A stretch of DNA of 6,138 bases, from assembly GCA_021817755.1 (NCBI GenBank), contig JAKAGC010000262.1:1-6138 (forward strand). Reading direction: 5' to 3'. Both the position numbers and the translations under genes were made by a program. Positions within the stretch are counted from its first letter, which is position 1. Each line of letters starts with the position of its first letter. Below the pieces are notes generated by a model. The model worked only from the letters and a program-made list of their open reading frames with translations. It did no database searches and was not told where the DNA came from. Source of the stretch: Acidobacteriota bacterium. Lineage in GTDB: Bacteria > Acidobacteriota > Aminicenantia > UBA2199. Positions 1 to 6,070 of the stretch are shown one piece after another.

Positions 1-13
1 ATCTATTTTGAAT

Positions 14-829
14 TTATAATAAAGGAATAATATCAGATAATAAGCTGATAAAAGTTCCTTTTACTCTGTCTGCGGTTTCTGTTACCTCTTTGTGACTAAG
101 TGGGGTGGGAGATATACCTGCTGCTAGATTACTAATACAGGAAATACCGGCTACAAGCAATCCCATGTGACGTGCGACGATTGCTTCCGGAACGGTAGAC
201 ATTCCAACAGCATCAGCTCCCAAAGTTTTCAACATTCTAATTTCAGCCGGGGTTTCATAAGATGGACCACTTAATGCAAGGTAAACACCTTTCTTTACTC
301 CCAAACCCATCCTCATCATTCCATCAGCGATTACGTTTATCATTTCGTTGCAGTAAACAGTAGACATATCAGGAAACCTGGGGCCAAAACGTTCATCATT
401 TTCACCTCTAAGAGGATTAACTCCCATTAGATTAATGTGATCTCGAATAATCATCAAATCCCCAGGGAGTAACATTGAATTAATACCGCCTGCCGCATTT
501 GTAAGAAGCAATTTCTTGGAACCTAAGCCCCACAAAACACGCACCGGGAAAACTGTTTCAACTATATCATGCCCCTCGTAATAATGATATCTTCCTTGCA
601 TTATCACGACAGGTTTATTTTTTACATATCCAGAGATAAGACGTCCAGCATGCCCCTGCACAGTTGATTTTTTGAAGTGTGGAATCTCCTCATATGGGAT
701 AATAATTTTTTTATCGATTGTATCTGCAAAGTCCCCTAATCCGGATCCGAGTATAATACCGATTTCAGGTTGTATTTTAATTCGGGAGTTAATCATTGAA
801 ACGGCTTCGTTTACGAGTGGGTAGATCAT
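14..829 (-). CDS. punA: Purine nucleoside phosphorylase, trimeric (class I) type
   Basis: This cytosolic enzyme cleaves purine (deoxy)ribonucleosides with phosphate to give free base and (deoxy)ribose-1-phosphate. The 271 residues match the usual length of the homotrimeric PNP family. Visible motifs are the phosphate-binding GSGLG loop (residues 28-32), the RYHYYEGH segment with R80 and H82, NAAGG (111-115), GPSYET (188-193) with E192, VGMS (208-211), N234 and H246. E192 and N234 correspond to the Glu/Asn pair that recognises 6-oxopurines in mammalian PNP, so inosine and guanosine are the expected substrates and adenosine is disfavoured. The ATG at 829 is well supported by AAAGGAG at 842-836, six bases upstream. 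It lies 72 bases downstream of deoB on the same strand with no evident terminator between them, so the two are probably cotranscribed and DeoB can take the sugar phosphate made here. The symbol is by family; deoD or pupG could equally be used. Family assignment is very secure. Confidence 0.96.
   Translation of the reverse strand: MIYPLVNEAVSMINSRIKIQPEIGIILGSGLGDFADTIDKKIIIPYEEIPHFKKSTVQGHAGRLISGYVKNKPVVIMQGRYHYYEGHDIVETVFPVRVLWGLGSKKLLLTNAAGGINSMLLPGDLMIIRDHINLMGVNPLRGENDERFGPRFPDMSTVYCNEMINVIADGMMRMGLGVKKGVYLALSGPSYETPAEIRMLKTLGADAVGMSTVPEAIVARHMGLLVAGISCISNLAAGISPTPLSHKEVTETADRVKGTFISLLSDIIPLL
21..61 (-). other. Imperfect hairpin at the 3' end of the PNP gene
   Basis: In the minus-strand transcript a 7-bp outer stem (AAAGGAA at 61-55 with TTCCTTT at 27-21) encloses, across a small asymmetric internal loop, a perfect 6-bp inner stem (TATCAG at 50-45 with CTGATA at 36-31) and an 8-base loop. 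It covers the last PNP codons and ends just before the TAA at 16-14. No clean U-run follows within the 20 bases visible, so it does not look like a standard intrinsic terminator. It may stabilise the 3' end, act as a weak terminator, or be chance in AT-rich coding sequence. Confidence 0.3.
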
Positions 830-901
830 CTATAGCTCCTTTGGACAAAAAATAAATCCATTTTTATTATATATTTTTGAAGTCTTAGATTTTAATGATT
901 T

Positions 902-2092
902 CTATTGATCCGGAGTATCTGTATTCTTTTTTAAAAGGTCTGTTCCGCGAAATGAATGAGGTATTCCGAAAATATTCAATATAGTCACTGCAAGATCGGA
1001 AAAACTCTCGCGGATACCGAGTTCACGGGAACGAAAGAAATGAGAATATAATAAAAGAGGGACATATTCACGCGTATGATCCGTACCCGGGAAAGTGGGG
1101 TCACAACCGTGATCGGCGGTAATAATTAGTAAATCTTCATCTTCCATCATATGATAAAGTCGAACAAGATCAAAATCAAAGTCGGCAAGTGCTCTAGCAT
1201 AACCGGAAACATCATTGCGATGACCGTAGATCATGTCAAAATCTACTAGATTGACAAAAATCAGTCCATTTCGGGTAATGGATAATTCAGACATCAACGT
1301 TTGCATTCCATGTTGATTGTTTTTTGTATGAATAGCTCGAGTTATACCCTGTCCTGCAAAAATATCTTCGATTTTTCCAATTCCTACCACAGGAATACCG
1401 GCAGATTTTAAAAGATCCAATGCGGTTTTATCGAAAGGAAGAATAGGGAAATCTTTCCGATTAACAGTTCTAGTAAAATCGTTGGCATTTTTTCCGATAA
1501 AAGGTCGGGCAATAACTCTTCCGATTTGATGTTTATCACAAATGGATCGAGCATGGTTGCAAATTTCATATAACTGAGGTAAGGGAATAATTTCTTCATG
1601 GGCAGCAATCTGAAAAACACTGTCTGCAGAAGTATATACAATAGGTAAATGTGTTTTTAAATGTTCCTCACCTAGCTCATGTATTATTTCTGTACCGGAA
1701 GCGGCTTTATTTCCAAGAACTCCATCTACATGTGCTATTTCACAGAATTCATGTATAATATCGGGAGGAAAACCTTGAGGAAAAGTAGGAAAAGGTTTCT
1801 CAACGATGAGGCCCATCATTTCCCAGTGTCCGGCCATGGTATCTTTCGCTTTTGAAGCTTCCTTCATTTTTCCATAGGAGGCAAGGCAAGGAATAATGGG
1901 AGGGATCCCCTCAATAGGAATGATGTTACCTATGCCGAGTTGGATTAGGAAGGGGATATGGATACGATCTACATTTTGAGCGATATGAGCAAGTGTATTT
2001 GCTCCACGATCTCCAAAATCTGCTGCATCAGGCATGGCTCCGATTCCGACACTATCAAGAACAATTAATATTACACGATTAATATTTGCCAT
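902..2092 (-). CDS. deoB: Phosphopentomutase
   Basis: This cytosolic, Mn-dependent enzyme of the alkaline phosphatase superfamily interconverts ribose-1-phosphate and ribose-5-phosphate, and the 2-deoxy forms. It links nucleoside phosphorolysis to central sugar metabolism. From the ATG at 2092 the protein has 396 residues, typical for prokaryotic DeoB. D13, T85 (in DTMAGHWE), D286, H291, D327, H328 (ADHG) and H339 are all present. These positions coincide with the metal ligands and phosphorylated threonine I recall for the Bacillus cereus enzyme, which strongly supports this start. The segment between about residues 100 and 215 is the cap domain expected in this family. The reading frame is open for 27 more codons to a TTG at 2173. 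That extension would add a hydrophobic leader to a cytosolic enzyme, has no Shine-Dalgarno sequence, and contains the likely promoter, so I reject it. The ATG has AGGGA at 2102-2098. The gene is first in a probable deoB-PNP operon and diverges from cdd-pdp. Confidence 0.96.
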   Translation of the reverse strand: MANINRVILIVLDSVGIGAMPDAADFGDRGANTLAHIAQNVDRIHIPFLIQLGIGNIIPIEGIPPIIPCLASYGKMKEASKAKDTMAGHWEMMGLIVEKPFPTFPQGFPPDIIHEFCEIAHVDGVLGNKAASGTEIIHELGEEHLKTHLPIVYTSADSVFQIAAHEEIIPLPQLYEICNHARSICDKHQIGRVIARPFIGKNANDFTRTVNRKDFPILPFDKTALDLLKSAGIPVVGIGKIEDIFAGQGITRAIHTKNNQHGMQTLMSELSITRNGLIFVNLVDFDMIYGHRNDVSGYARALADFDFDLVRLYHMMEDEDLLIITADHGCDPTFPGTDHTREYVPLLLYSHFFRSRELGIRESFSDLAVTILNIFGIPHSFRGTDLLKKNTDTPDQ

Positions 2093-2097
2093 TGTTT

Positions 2098-2102
2098 TCC
2101 CT
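2098..2102 (-). promoter_or_regulatory. Ribosome binding site that fixes the deoB start
   Basis: AGGGA on the minus strand lies five bases before the ATG at 2092. The competing TTG at 2173 has no purine-rich Shine-Dalgarno match upstream, so this site favours the shorter, 396-residue protein. Confidence 0.6.
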
Positions 2103-2110
2103 ATTGTAGT

Positions 2111-2119
2111 ATTATAACA
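2111..2119 (-). promoter_or_regulatory. Candidate extended -10 promoter of deoB-PNP
   Basis: The minus strand reads TGTTATAAT here, a perfect extended -10 element (TG, one base, TATAAT). No good -35 hexamer stands 16-18 bases upstream, but extended -10 promoters often do without one. An A/T-rich stretch including the A7T7 tract lies about 35-50 bases further upstream. Transcription would begin near 2104, giving a very short leader of about 12 bases that still contains most or all of the AGGGA site. The prediction is by eye only. Confidence 0.5.
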
Positions 2120-2153
2120 CGGATTAACAAAAATAAAACTGATAATAGTGAAG

Positions 2154-2167
2154 AAAAAAATTTTTTT
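2154..2167. other. A7T7 tract, probable bent DNA or UP-like element
   Basis: Seven A residues run directly into seven T residues, forming a 14-bp perfect palindrome about 35 bases upstream of the deoB -10 element. Such tracts bend DNA and can bind the RNA polymerase alpha subunit C-terminal domain. The function here is inferred from position and composition alone. Confidence 0.35.
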
Positions 2168-2332
2168 ATACAAAGAATCTCTATTAAGGTGTGTATTGGG
2201 TAGAATAAATTAGTAAAAAAGATAGATAAAAAGAAGAAAATTAACTTCCAATCGAATAAAAATTGACAAAATCTTTACTATTAGATTTCCAATGGCACGT
2301 TTGCAAATCACTTGATTATTAGTTAAATAATT

Positions 2333-2346
2333 ATTGCTAAGGCAAT
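2333..2346. repeat. Small inverted repeat ATTGC-N4-GCAAT
   Basis: Two perfect 5-bp arms flank a 4-base spacer, about 45 bases upstream of the candidate cdd -10 element. It could be half of an operator system or chance; the arms are short for a confident call. Confidence 0.3.
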
Positions 2347-2366
2347 TTATCCATTTGTATTTTTGA

Positions 2367-2378
2367 AAATTCGAATTT
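2367..2378. promoter_or_regulatory. 12-bp perfect palindrome, candidate operator for cdd-pdp
   Basis: AAATTCGAATTT is a perfect 12-bp palindrome. It covers the place where the -35 element of the cdd promoter should lie, 13 bases before the TATAAT at 2392. A protein bound here would compete with RNA polymerase, so repression is the simplest reading. I do not recognise it as the site of a particular regulator. Confidence 0.35.
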
Positions 2379-2397
2379 AGGGTTGATTTCTTATAAT
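2370..2397 (+). promoter_or_regulatory. Candidate promoter of cdd-pdp
   Basis: A perfect -10 hexamer TATAAT (2392-2397) is preceded at 16 bases by a weak -35 match, TTCGAA (2370-2375, three of six consensus bases). Transcription would start near 2404, leaving a leader of about 30 bases. The weak -35 overlaps the 12-bp palindrome, which would suit a regulated promoter. Confidence 0.5.
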
Positions 2398-2434
2398 GAT
2401 TTCTTTAGAATAATATCGTATCGAATGAGGAAAA

Positions 2435-2833
2435 ATGAGCACCATTGACGAAACACTATTAAACGAAGCCAGGAAGGCTCAAAAAAATGCATATGCTCCT
2501 TACTCAAATTTTCATGTGGGAGCTGCATTAGTAACCGATGAAGGGAAAATATATTCAGGATGTAACGTTGAAAATACATCATATGGTTTGACAATCTGTG
2601 CAGAACGAAATGCTATTTTCAAAATGATTGCTGATAGTGGAAAACATACAATATCACGAATTTTGATAATAGGAGATACGGATGAATTTCTACCTCCTTG
2701 TGGAGCGTGCCGGCAAGTAATTGTTGAATTCTCCGACGAAAATACTGTCATAACCATGTGCAATCGATCTGGACAAATGAAACATCATCTAATGAAAGAA
2801 GTCCTTCCATTCGCATTTTTCCTGGGAAATTAA
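2435..2833 (+). CDS. cdd: Cytidine deaminase
   Basis: This zinc enzyme hydrolyses cytidine and deoxycytidine to uridine and deoxyuridine plus ammonia. The 132 residues fit the small homotetrameric cytidine deaminases. The zinc site is complete: C55-A-E57 (catalytic glutamate E57) and PCGAC with C89 and C92. The three cysteines in place of His-Cys-Cys mark the tetrameric class typified by Bacillus subtilis. The upstream YAPYSNFHVGAAL (20-32) and the SGCNVENTSYG region (41-51), which binds the ribose in relatives, are also conserved. The ATG at 2435 follows GAGGAA (2427-2432), slightly close but acceptable. The gene is first of a two-gene pyrimidine operon: its product, (deoxy)uridine, is the substrate of the phosphorylase that begins 42 bases downstream. 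Confidence 0.97.
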   Translation: MSTIDETLLNEARKAQKNAYAPYSNFHVGAALVTDEGKIYSGCNVENTSYGLTICAERNAIFKMIADSGKHTISRILIIGDTDEFLPPCGACRQVIVEFSDENTVITMCNRSGQMKHHLMKEVLPFAFFLGN

Positions 2834-2875
2834 TCGTACAAAATAAATCGATTACCCGGGAGTTGGAGAAAGTAA

Positions 2876-4231
2876 ATGATGCATAGAGTACATGGAATTT
2901 TTAATATGTATGAAATTATTTCCAAAAAAAGAGATGGAAATGAATTATCAACTGATGAAATTAGCTATTTTATAAATCATTATGTAACGGATGATATCCC
3001 TGATTACCAGGCAGCTGCTCTTTTGATGGCTATATATATAAGAGGTTTATCTCCTCGTGAATTAAATGATTTTACTGAAATAATGCTTCAATCAGGCGAT
3101 ACAATTTCCCTTTCTTCTATTCAAAATAAAAAAATTGATAAGCACAGCACAGGCGGTGTGGGTGATAAAATTAGTTTTATTGTTTCGCCAATTGTTGCCG
3201 CGTGCGGGGTTAATGTACCGATGCTTTCAGGCAGATCACTCGGTCATACAGGAGGCACACTGGATAAACTGGAATCCATTCCAGGATTTAATGTTTTCTT
3301 GAATCCCCTCCAATTTGAAAGTATATTAAGTATTATTGGAATGGTAATAGCCGGACAAACGGAAAATATTGTTCCTGCGGATCGTAAACTATATGCATTA
3401 CGAGACACAACTGCAACAGTAAACAGTATTCCTCTTATTTCGGCGAGTATTATGAGTAAAAAATTAGCTATTGATACAGATGGAATAGTTTTGGATGTTA
3501 AAACTGGAAGTGGTGCTTTTATGCAAAAAATAGAAGATTCCATTGCATTGTGCGAAACAATGGTCGCTATAGGTGAAAAAGCAGGACGGACAACCATAGG
3601 TTTAATTACGGACATGGATGAACCTCTGGGACGTGCAGTTGGGAATTCTCTAGAAATGATTGAATCCATTGAAGCTCTTCATGGAAAAGGTCCGAGCGAT
3701 GTGATGGAAGTAACCTATGCGCTTGGTGCTGCGATGCTAATTGCTGCCGGTGTCGAAACAGATTATAAAAAATGCATGAATCGAATGCAAAAAGCTATAA
3801 AATCAGGGGAACCACTTCGCATTTTCCGTCGATTCATAAGTGCACAGGGTGGTGATGAACGGGTTTGTGATGACTATACTCTTTTTCCGTGGAGTCAATA
3901 CCGAGCGCATCTACTTGCCACACATGATGGATATATTTCTTCAATAAATGCTTTTCAAATCGGAATGATCGCCATCGATATCGGGGCTGGGAGAAAAAAG
4001 AAAGAAGATAAAATAGATCACAGTGCGGGATTCGTGTTCCATAAAAAAGTAGGGGATCCGGTTAAAAAAGATGAGCAATTGGTTACCTTATTTACTAATA
4101 AAGAGGAAAGCATCGATAATGCTTTGATAAAATTGGAAGAGGCTGTTCATATTTCAAATGAGAAACCGCAATCTCGCCCATTGATCCATTATATAATCGA
4201 TAAAAACGGGAAAAGGAATTCACCTTTTTAA
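2876..4231 (+). CDS. pdp: Pyrimidine-nucleoside phosphorylase / thymidine phosphorylase
   Basis: A member of nucleoside phosphorylase family II, this cytosolic dimeric enzyme splits uridine, deoxyuridine and/or thymidine with phosphate into base and (deoxy)ribose-1-phosphate. Visible motifs are KHSTGGVGDK (89-98, phosphate binding), the family signature SGRSLGHTGGTLDKLE (118-133), and YALRD with R176, S191 and K195, which match the pyrimidine-contacting Arg, Ser and Lys of known structures. The C-terminal PYNP_C domain covers roughly residues 345-430. Sequence alone does not settle thymidine-specific (deoA) against broad specificity (pdp); the text reads somewhat more like pdp. The ATG at 2876 has GGAGAA at 2865-2870. 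A second ATG at 2906 would begin MYEIISKKRDG, the usual family N-terminus, but has only a weak GGA upstream. The 10-residue extension is therefore possible but not proven. It follows cdd by 42 bases, with no terminator seen. Confidence 0.95.
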   Translation: MMHRVHGIFNMYEIISKKRDGNELSTDEISYFINHYVTDDIPDYQAAALLMAIYIRGLSPRELNDFTEIMLQSGDTISLSSIQNKKIDKHSTGGVGDKISFIVSPIVAACGVNVPMLSGRSLGHTGGTLDKLESIPGFNVFLNPLQFESILSIIGMVIAGQTENIVPADRKLYALRDTTATVNSIPLISASIMSKKLAIDTDGIVLDVKTGSGAFMQKIEDSIALCETMVAIGEKAGRTTIGLITDMDEPLGRAVGNSLEMIESIEALHGKGPSDVMEVTYALGAAMLIAAGVETDYKKCMNRMQKAIKSGEPLRIFRRFISAQGGDERVCDDYTLFPWSQYRAHLLATHDGYISSINAFQIGMIAIDIGAGRKKKEDKIDHSAGFVFHKKVGDPVKKDEQLVTLFTNKEESIDNALIKLEEAVHISNEKPQSRPLIHYIIDKNGKRNSPF

Positions 4232-4333
4232 AGAAATGCATTTTACCTTAGAGATGAAGATAGAAATAATTGCGATCTGTATTAAGTAAGAAATTCCATA
4301 ATAATTGAAATTGTAATACATTAAGGAGATCAT

Positions 4334-5047
4334 ATGAAAAAGTTTTTATTGATGTTTATTTGTAGTTTACTATTAATGGGGAATCTATCTGCCGGTAACT
4401 TCACATACCAGGTAGATTTGACTTCTCGATATATTTTTCGTGGTATGGATATTCTTTTTAATAATAAACCTGCTATCCAACCATCGGTAACTTATAATTT
4501 TGGAAATTCGGGATTTTCTTTTAATGCATTTGCAAGCTTCTGTTTGACTGATCGTTCTATATTTAAGTATACGGATGAAATCGATCTTACTCTGACATAC
4601 ATATTCAAAACACCAGAAAAATATTCATTGCTTGTTGGATTTCAGAATTACGGATTTTTCTTTGCCAAAGATTTTACATTTAAAAACAACACAACACAGG
4701 AAATTTTTGCTGAGGCAGGACTTCCTAAAGTACTATTTTCACCTAAGTTAGGAATTTATTGGGATATTAATCTGGGAGACGGGTTTTATTTTCAATTATC
4801 AGGAATTCACGCAGTAAAAATAAACGAAAAAATAAATCTGGAGTTCACTGCACGATTGGGATATAATGCAGGCCAATGGATACCGAAAGAAGCTGATGGA
4901 GGACTTAATGATTTGACGCTGGGAGCCGCACTTCCTTTTAAACTAGATAATGTTACTATTTCTCCTTTTTTTAGATGTGCGGTTGTTTTCCTGGAAGATA
5001 TCAATAAAGATAATGAATTTTGGGGTGGAATTTCTATTATTTTTTAA
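4334..5047 (+). CDS. TorF/Gcw_chp-like outer-membrane beta-barrel protein
   Basis: This 237-residue protein is predicted to be exported. Residues 1-20 form a classical signal peptide (KK, hydrophobic core, cleavage expected after NLSA). The mature part alternates polar and hydrophobic/aromatic residues as in transmembrane beta-strands, and the chain ends in aromatic F237, typical of outer-membrane barrels. The N-terminal pattern SRYIFRGMD (31-39), then PAIQPSVTYNF (46-56) and DEIDLTLTY (81-89), resembles the DYxFRGxS...PAxQ...E(I/L)DLY pattern I recall for the TorF/Gcw_chp (TIGR02001) putative porins. The role of that family is poorly defined; channel formation is an inference. The ATG at 4334 follows AAGGAG (4323-4328). 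The gap of 102 bases after pdp holds no convincing terminator or promoter, so readthrough from the nucleoside operon is possible. Beta-barrel call fairly sure, family call moderate, substrate unknown. Confidence 0.75.
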   Translation: MKKFLLMFICSLLLMGNLSAGNFTYQVDLTSRYIFRGMDILFNNKPAIQPSVTYNFGNSGFSFNAFASFCLTDRSIFKYTDEIDLTLTYIFKTPEKYSLLVGFQNYGFFFAKDFTFKNNTTQEIFAEAGLPKVLFSPKLGIYWDINLGDGFYFQLSGIHAVKINEKINLEFTARLGYNAGQWIPKEADGGLNDLTLGAALPFKLDNVTISPFFRCAVVFLEDINKDNEFWGGISIIF

Positions 5048-5055
5048 TTTAGAAA

Positions 5056-5083
5056 TTTACAGGTAAAAATCATTAAATAAACT
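5056..5083 (+). promoter_or_regulatory. Candidate promoter of the HAD phosphatase gene
   Basis: TTTACA (5056-5061, five of six bases of the -35 consensus) is followed after 16 bases by TAAACT (5078-5083, four of six). Transcription would start near 5090, just before the ribosome binding site. Such matches are common in AT-rich DNA, so confidence is limited. Confidence 0.35.
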
Positions 5084-5098
5084 ATTTTTCTTCCATAG

Positions 5099-5104
5099 AG
5101 GAGG
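5099..5104 (+). promoter_or_regulatory. Ribosome binding site that selects the second ATG of the HAD gene
   Basis: A full AGGAGG stands only one base before the ATG at 5106 but seven bases before the in-frame ATG at 5112. Normal spacing favours 5112 as the real start. Confidence 0.7.
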
Positions 5105-5111
5105 TATGAGG

Positions 5112-5987
5112 ATGAATTTCAAAACCATGAATCCGGATGAGTTAAAAAAACACCTTCCATTAGATTTACTGAAACGAATAGATAAAATTGAAAAAGAAAC
5201 TGCACAGCGAAGTAAAATTGCACCAGTTGAAAAGATCGCTGCTTTTGACCTAGATAATACACTTTTAGTAGGAGACATTGGAGATGCTGTCTTCGCGCTT
5301 TTAAGAATAACCGAAAAAGAATCAGGGAAACCTCTCTCTATTCACGGTAAAGCAATTACTTTAACATACCAGGAATACAATGATGTACTTAAAAATAAAG
5401 GTAAAAAAGTCGCCTATCCTCTGATGACTACTGCAATGGCAGGTATACCGAAGGAAAAACTTGTAGAAATTACTAAAGAAGCAGCATACTGGAAATCAAC
5501 GTCCCTGGAAATTGAGGGTTTACGTATTCCGGTTCCTTATCCGAATCCGGTTATGCAGTCTCTTCTTTTTTATCTTAAATACTTAGGATATAAAGTTTTT
5601 ATTATATCAGCTACAAATCAATTTTCTGTAGAATGGGCAGCTAAGGAATTCTTCGATATTTCCCCTGAACATGTATTTGCAATGAAACCTTCTGTTTCCT
5701 ACGATAGTATGCATGGGGAAATCCTTGGAGATTTTATTGATGGTCCTATAACTGTTGCGACCGGAAAAGTGGATGCATATAATCTTTTGGTAGGGAAAGT
5801 GTCGCCATTGATCACTGCCGGAGATAGTACTACGGATTTGGAAATATTAGATATAACAGACCCAAACGGATTGATTATTTGGGTTCACGAAAAAGATGAA
5901 ATAGAAGAATCACTTTCTTTTCTTTCAAAGCGGTTATCACGGCACACTAATGTATATACTATAGATCGTGGGCTGGACATTTTGTAA
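5112..5987 (+). CDS. HAD-superfamily phosphatase, SerB-like (subfamily IB)
   Basis: A predicted cytosolic Mg-dependent phosphohydrolase of about 291 residues. Numbered from the ATG at 5112, motif I is DLDNT (46-50; nucleophile D46 and acid/base D48), motif II is S166 in the IISATN strand end, motif III is probably K219 in the TGKVDA segment, and motif IV is GDSTTDLE (237-244). All four HAD motifs are thus present. The roughly 115 residues between motifs I and II are mostly helical in character, as expected of a C1 cap in the phosphoserine-phosphatase-like IB group. It is longer than typical SerB catalytic domains, and about 45 residues precede motif I, including a charged segment that may be helical. 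The substrate cannot be read from the sequence: a small phosphate ester such as phosphoserine, or a nucleotide given the neighbours, are options. It lies 64 bases after the beta-barrel gene on the same strand and may have its own promoter. An alternative start is 5106. Confidence 0.88.
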   Translation: MNFKTMNPDELKKHLPLDLLKRIDKIEKETAQRSKIAPVEKIAAFDLDNTLLVGDIGDAVFALLRITEKESGKPLSIHGKAITLTYQEYNDVLKNKGKKVAYPLMTTAMAGIPKEKLVEITKEAAYWKSTSLEIEGLRIPVPYPNPVMQSLLFYLKYLGYKVFIISATNQFSVEWAAKEFFDISPEHVFAMKPSVSYDSMHGEILGDFIDGPITVATGKVDAYNLLVGKVSPLITAGDSTTDLEILDITDPNGLIIWVHEKDEIEESLSFLSKRLSRHTNVYTIDRGLDIL

Positions 5988-5994
5988 ATATATC

Positions 5995-6023
5995 TTGTAT
6001 TTTCGAGGGATTTCTGGTACTAT
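5995..6023 (+). promoter_or_regulatory. Candidate extended -10 promoter of the terminal lipoprotein gene
   Basis: TTGTAT (5995-6000) is followed after exactly 17 bases by TACTAT (6018-6023), with an upstream TGG that makes an extended -10 element. Transcription would begin near 6030, leaving about 40 bases of leader. This suggests the last gene can be transcribed independently of the HAD gene. Confidence 0.45.
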
Positions 6024-6070
6024 TGGAGGGGAATTGAAACAAATTTCTTAACGAATTGAAGGAGTATATA

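Larger units (their letters stand above)
2093..2434. promoter_or_regulatory. Divergent intergenic control region between deoB and cdd
   Basis: This 342-base region separates the purine arm (minus) from the pyrimidine arm (plus). I see no credible protein or structured RNA in it; the small open frames here lack ribosome binding sites. It contains a deoB extended -10 element (2119-2111), an A7T7 tract (2154-2167), a lone TTGACA (2263-2268) without a well-spaced -10, an 8-bp palindrome TTTGCAAA (2300-2307), an inverted repeat (2333-2346), a 12-bp palindrome (2367-2378) and a TATAAT (2392-2397) upstream of cdd. The spacing leaves room for a shared regulator, but no regulator gene is in the window. 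Confidence 0.6.

Noticed and set aside
848..880. AT-only inverted repeat between deoB and the PNP gene as a terminator
   Set aside because: The stem has no G-C pairs and a strong ribosome binding site for PNP follows immediately, which fits cotranscription better.
2093..2173. Signal-peptide-like N-terminal extension of DeoB starting at a TTG codon
   Set aside because: It lacks a Shine-Dalgarno site, overlaps the likely deoB promoter, and would export a cytosolic enzyme. Catalytic residue numbering fits the start at 2092.
2263..2291. TTGACA as a promoter -35 element on the plus strand
   Set aside because: The hexamer is perfect, but at 16-18 bases downstream there is no acceptable -10 sequence, and it lies about 170 bases before cdd.
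2300..2307. TTTGCAAA as the centre of a LacI/PurR-type operator
   Set aside because: The symmetry stops after eight bases; the flanks do not pair, and such octamers are common in AT-rich DNA.
2425..2448. Seven-codon upstream open frame overlapping the cdd start
   Set aside because: Its ATG overlaps the Shine-Dalgarno of cdd and has no ribosome binding site of its own, so it is most likely chance.
3244..3669. 141-codon open frame on the minus strand inside pdp
   Set aside because: It lies wholly within a well-conserved phosphorylase gene and has no recognisable motif; it is a shadow of the coding strand.
4211..4228. Hairpin AAAAGG-N6-CCTTTT at the end of pdp as a terminator
   Set aside because: The stem has only two G-C pairs, and the T residues belong to the stem rather than following it, so it is not a convincing intrinsic terminator.
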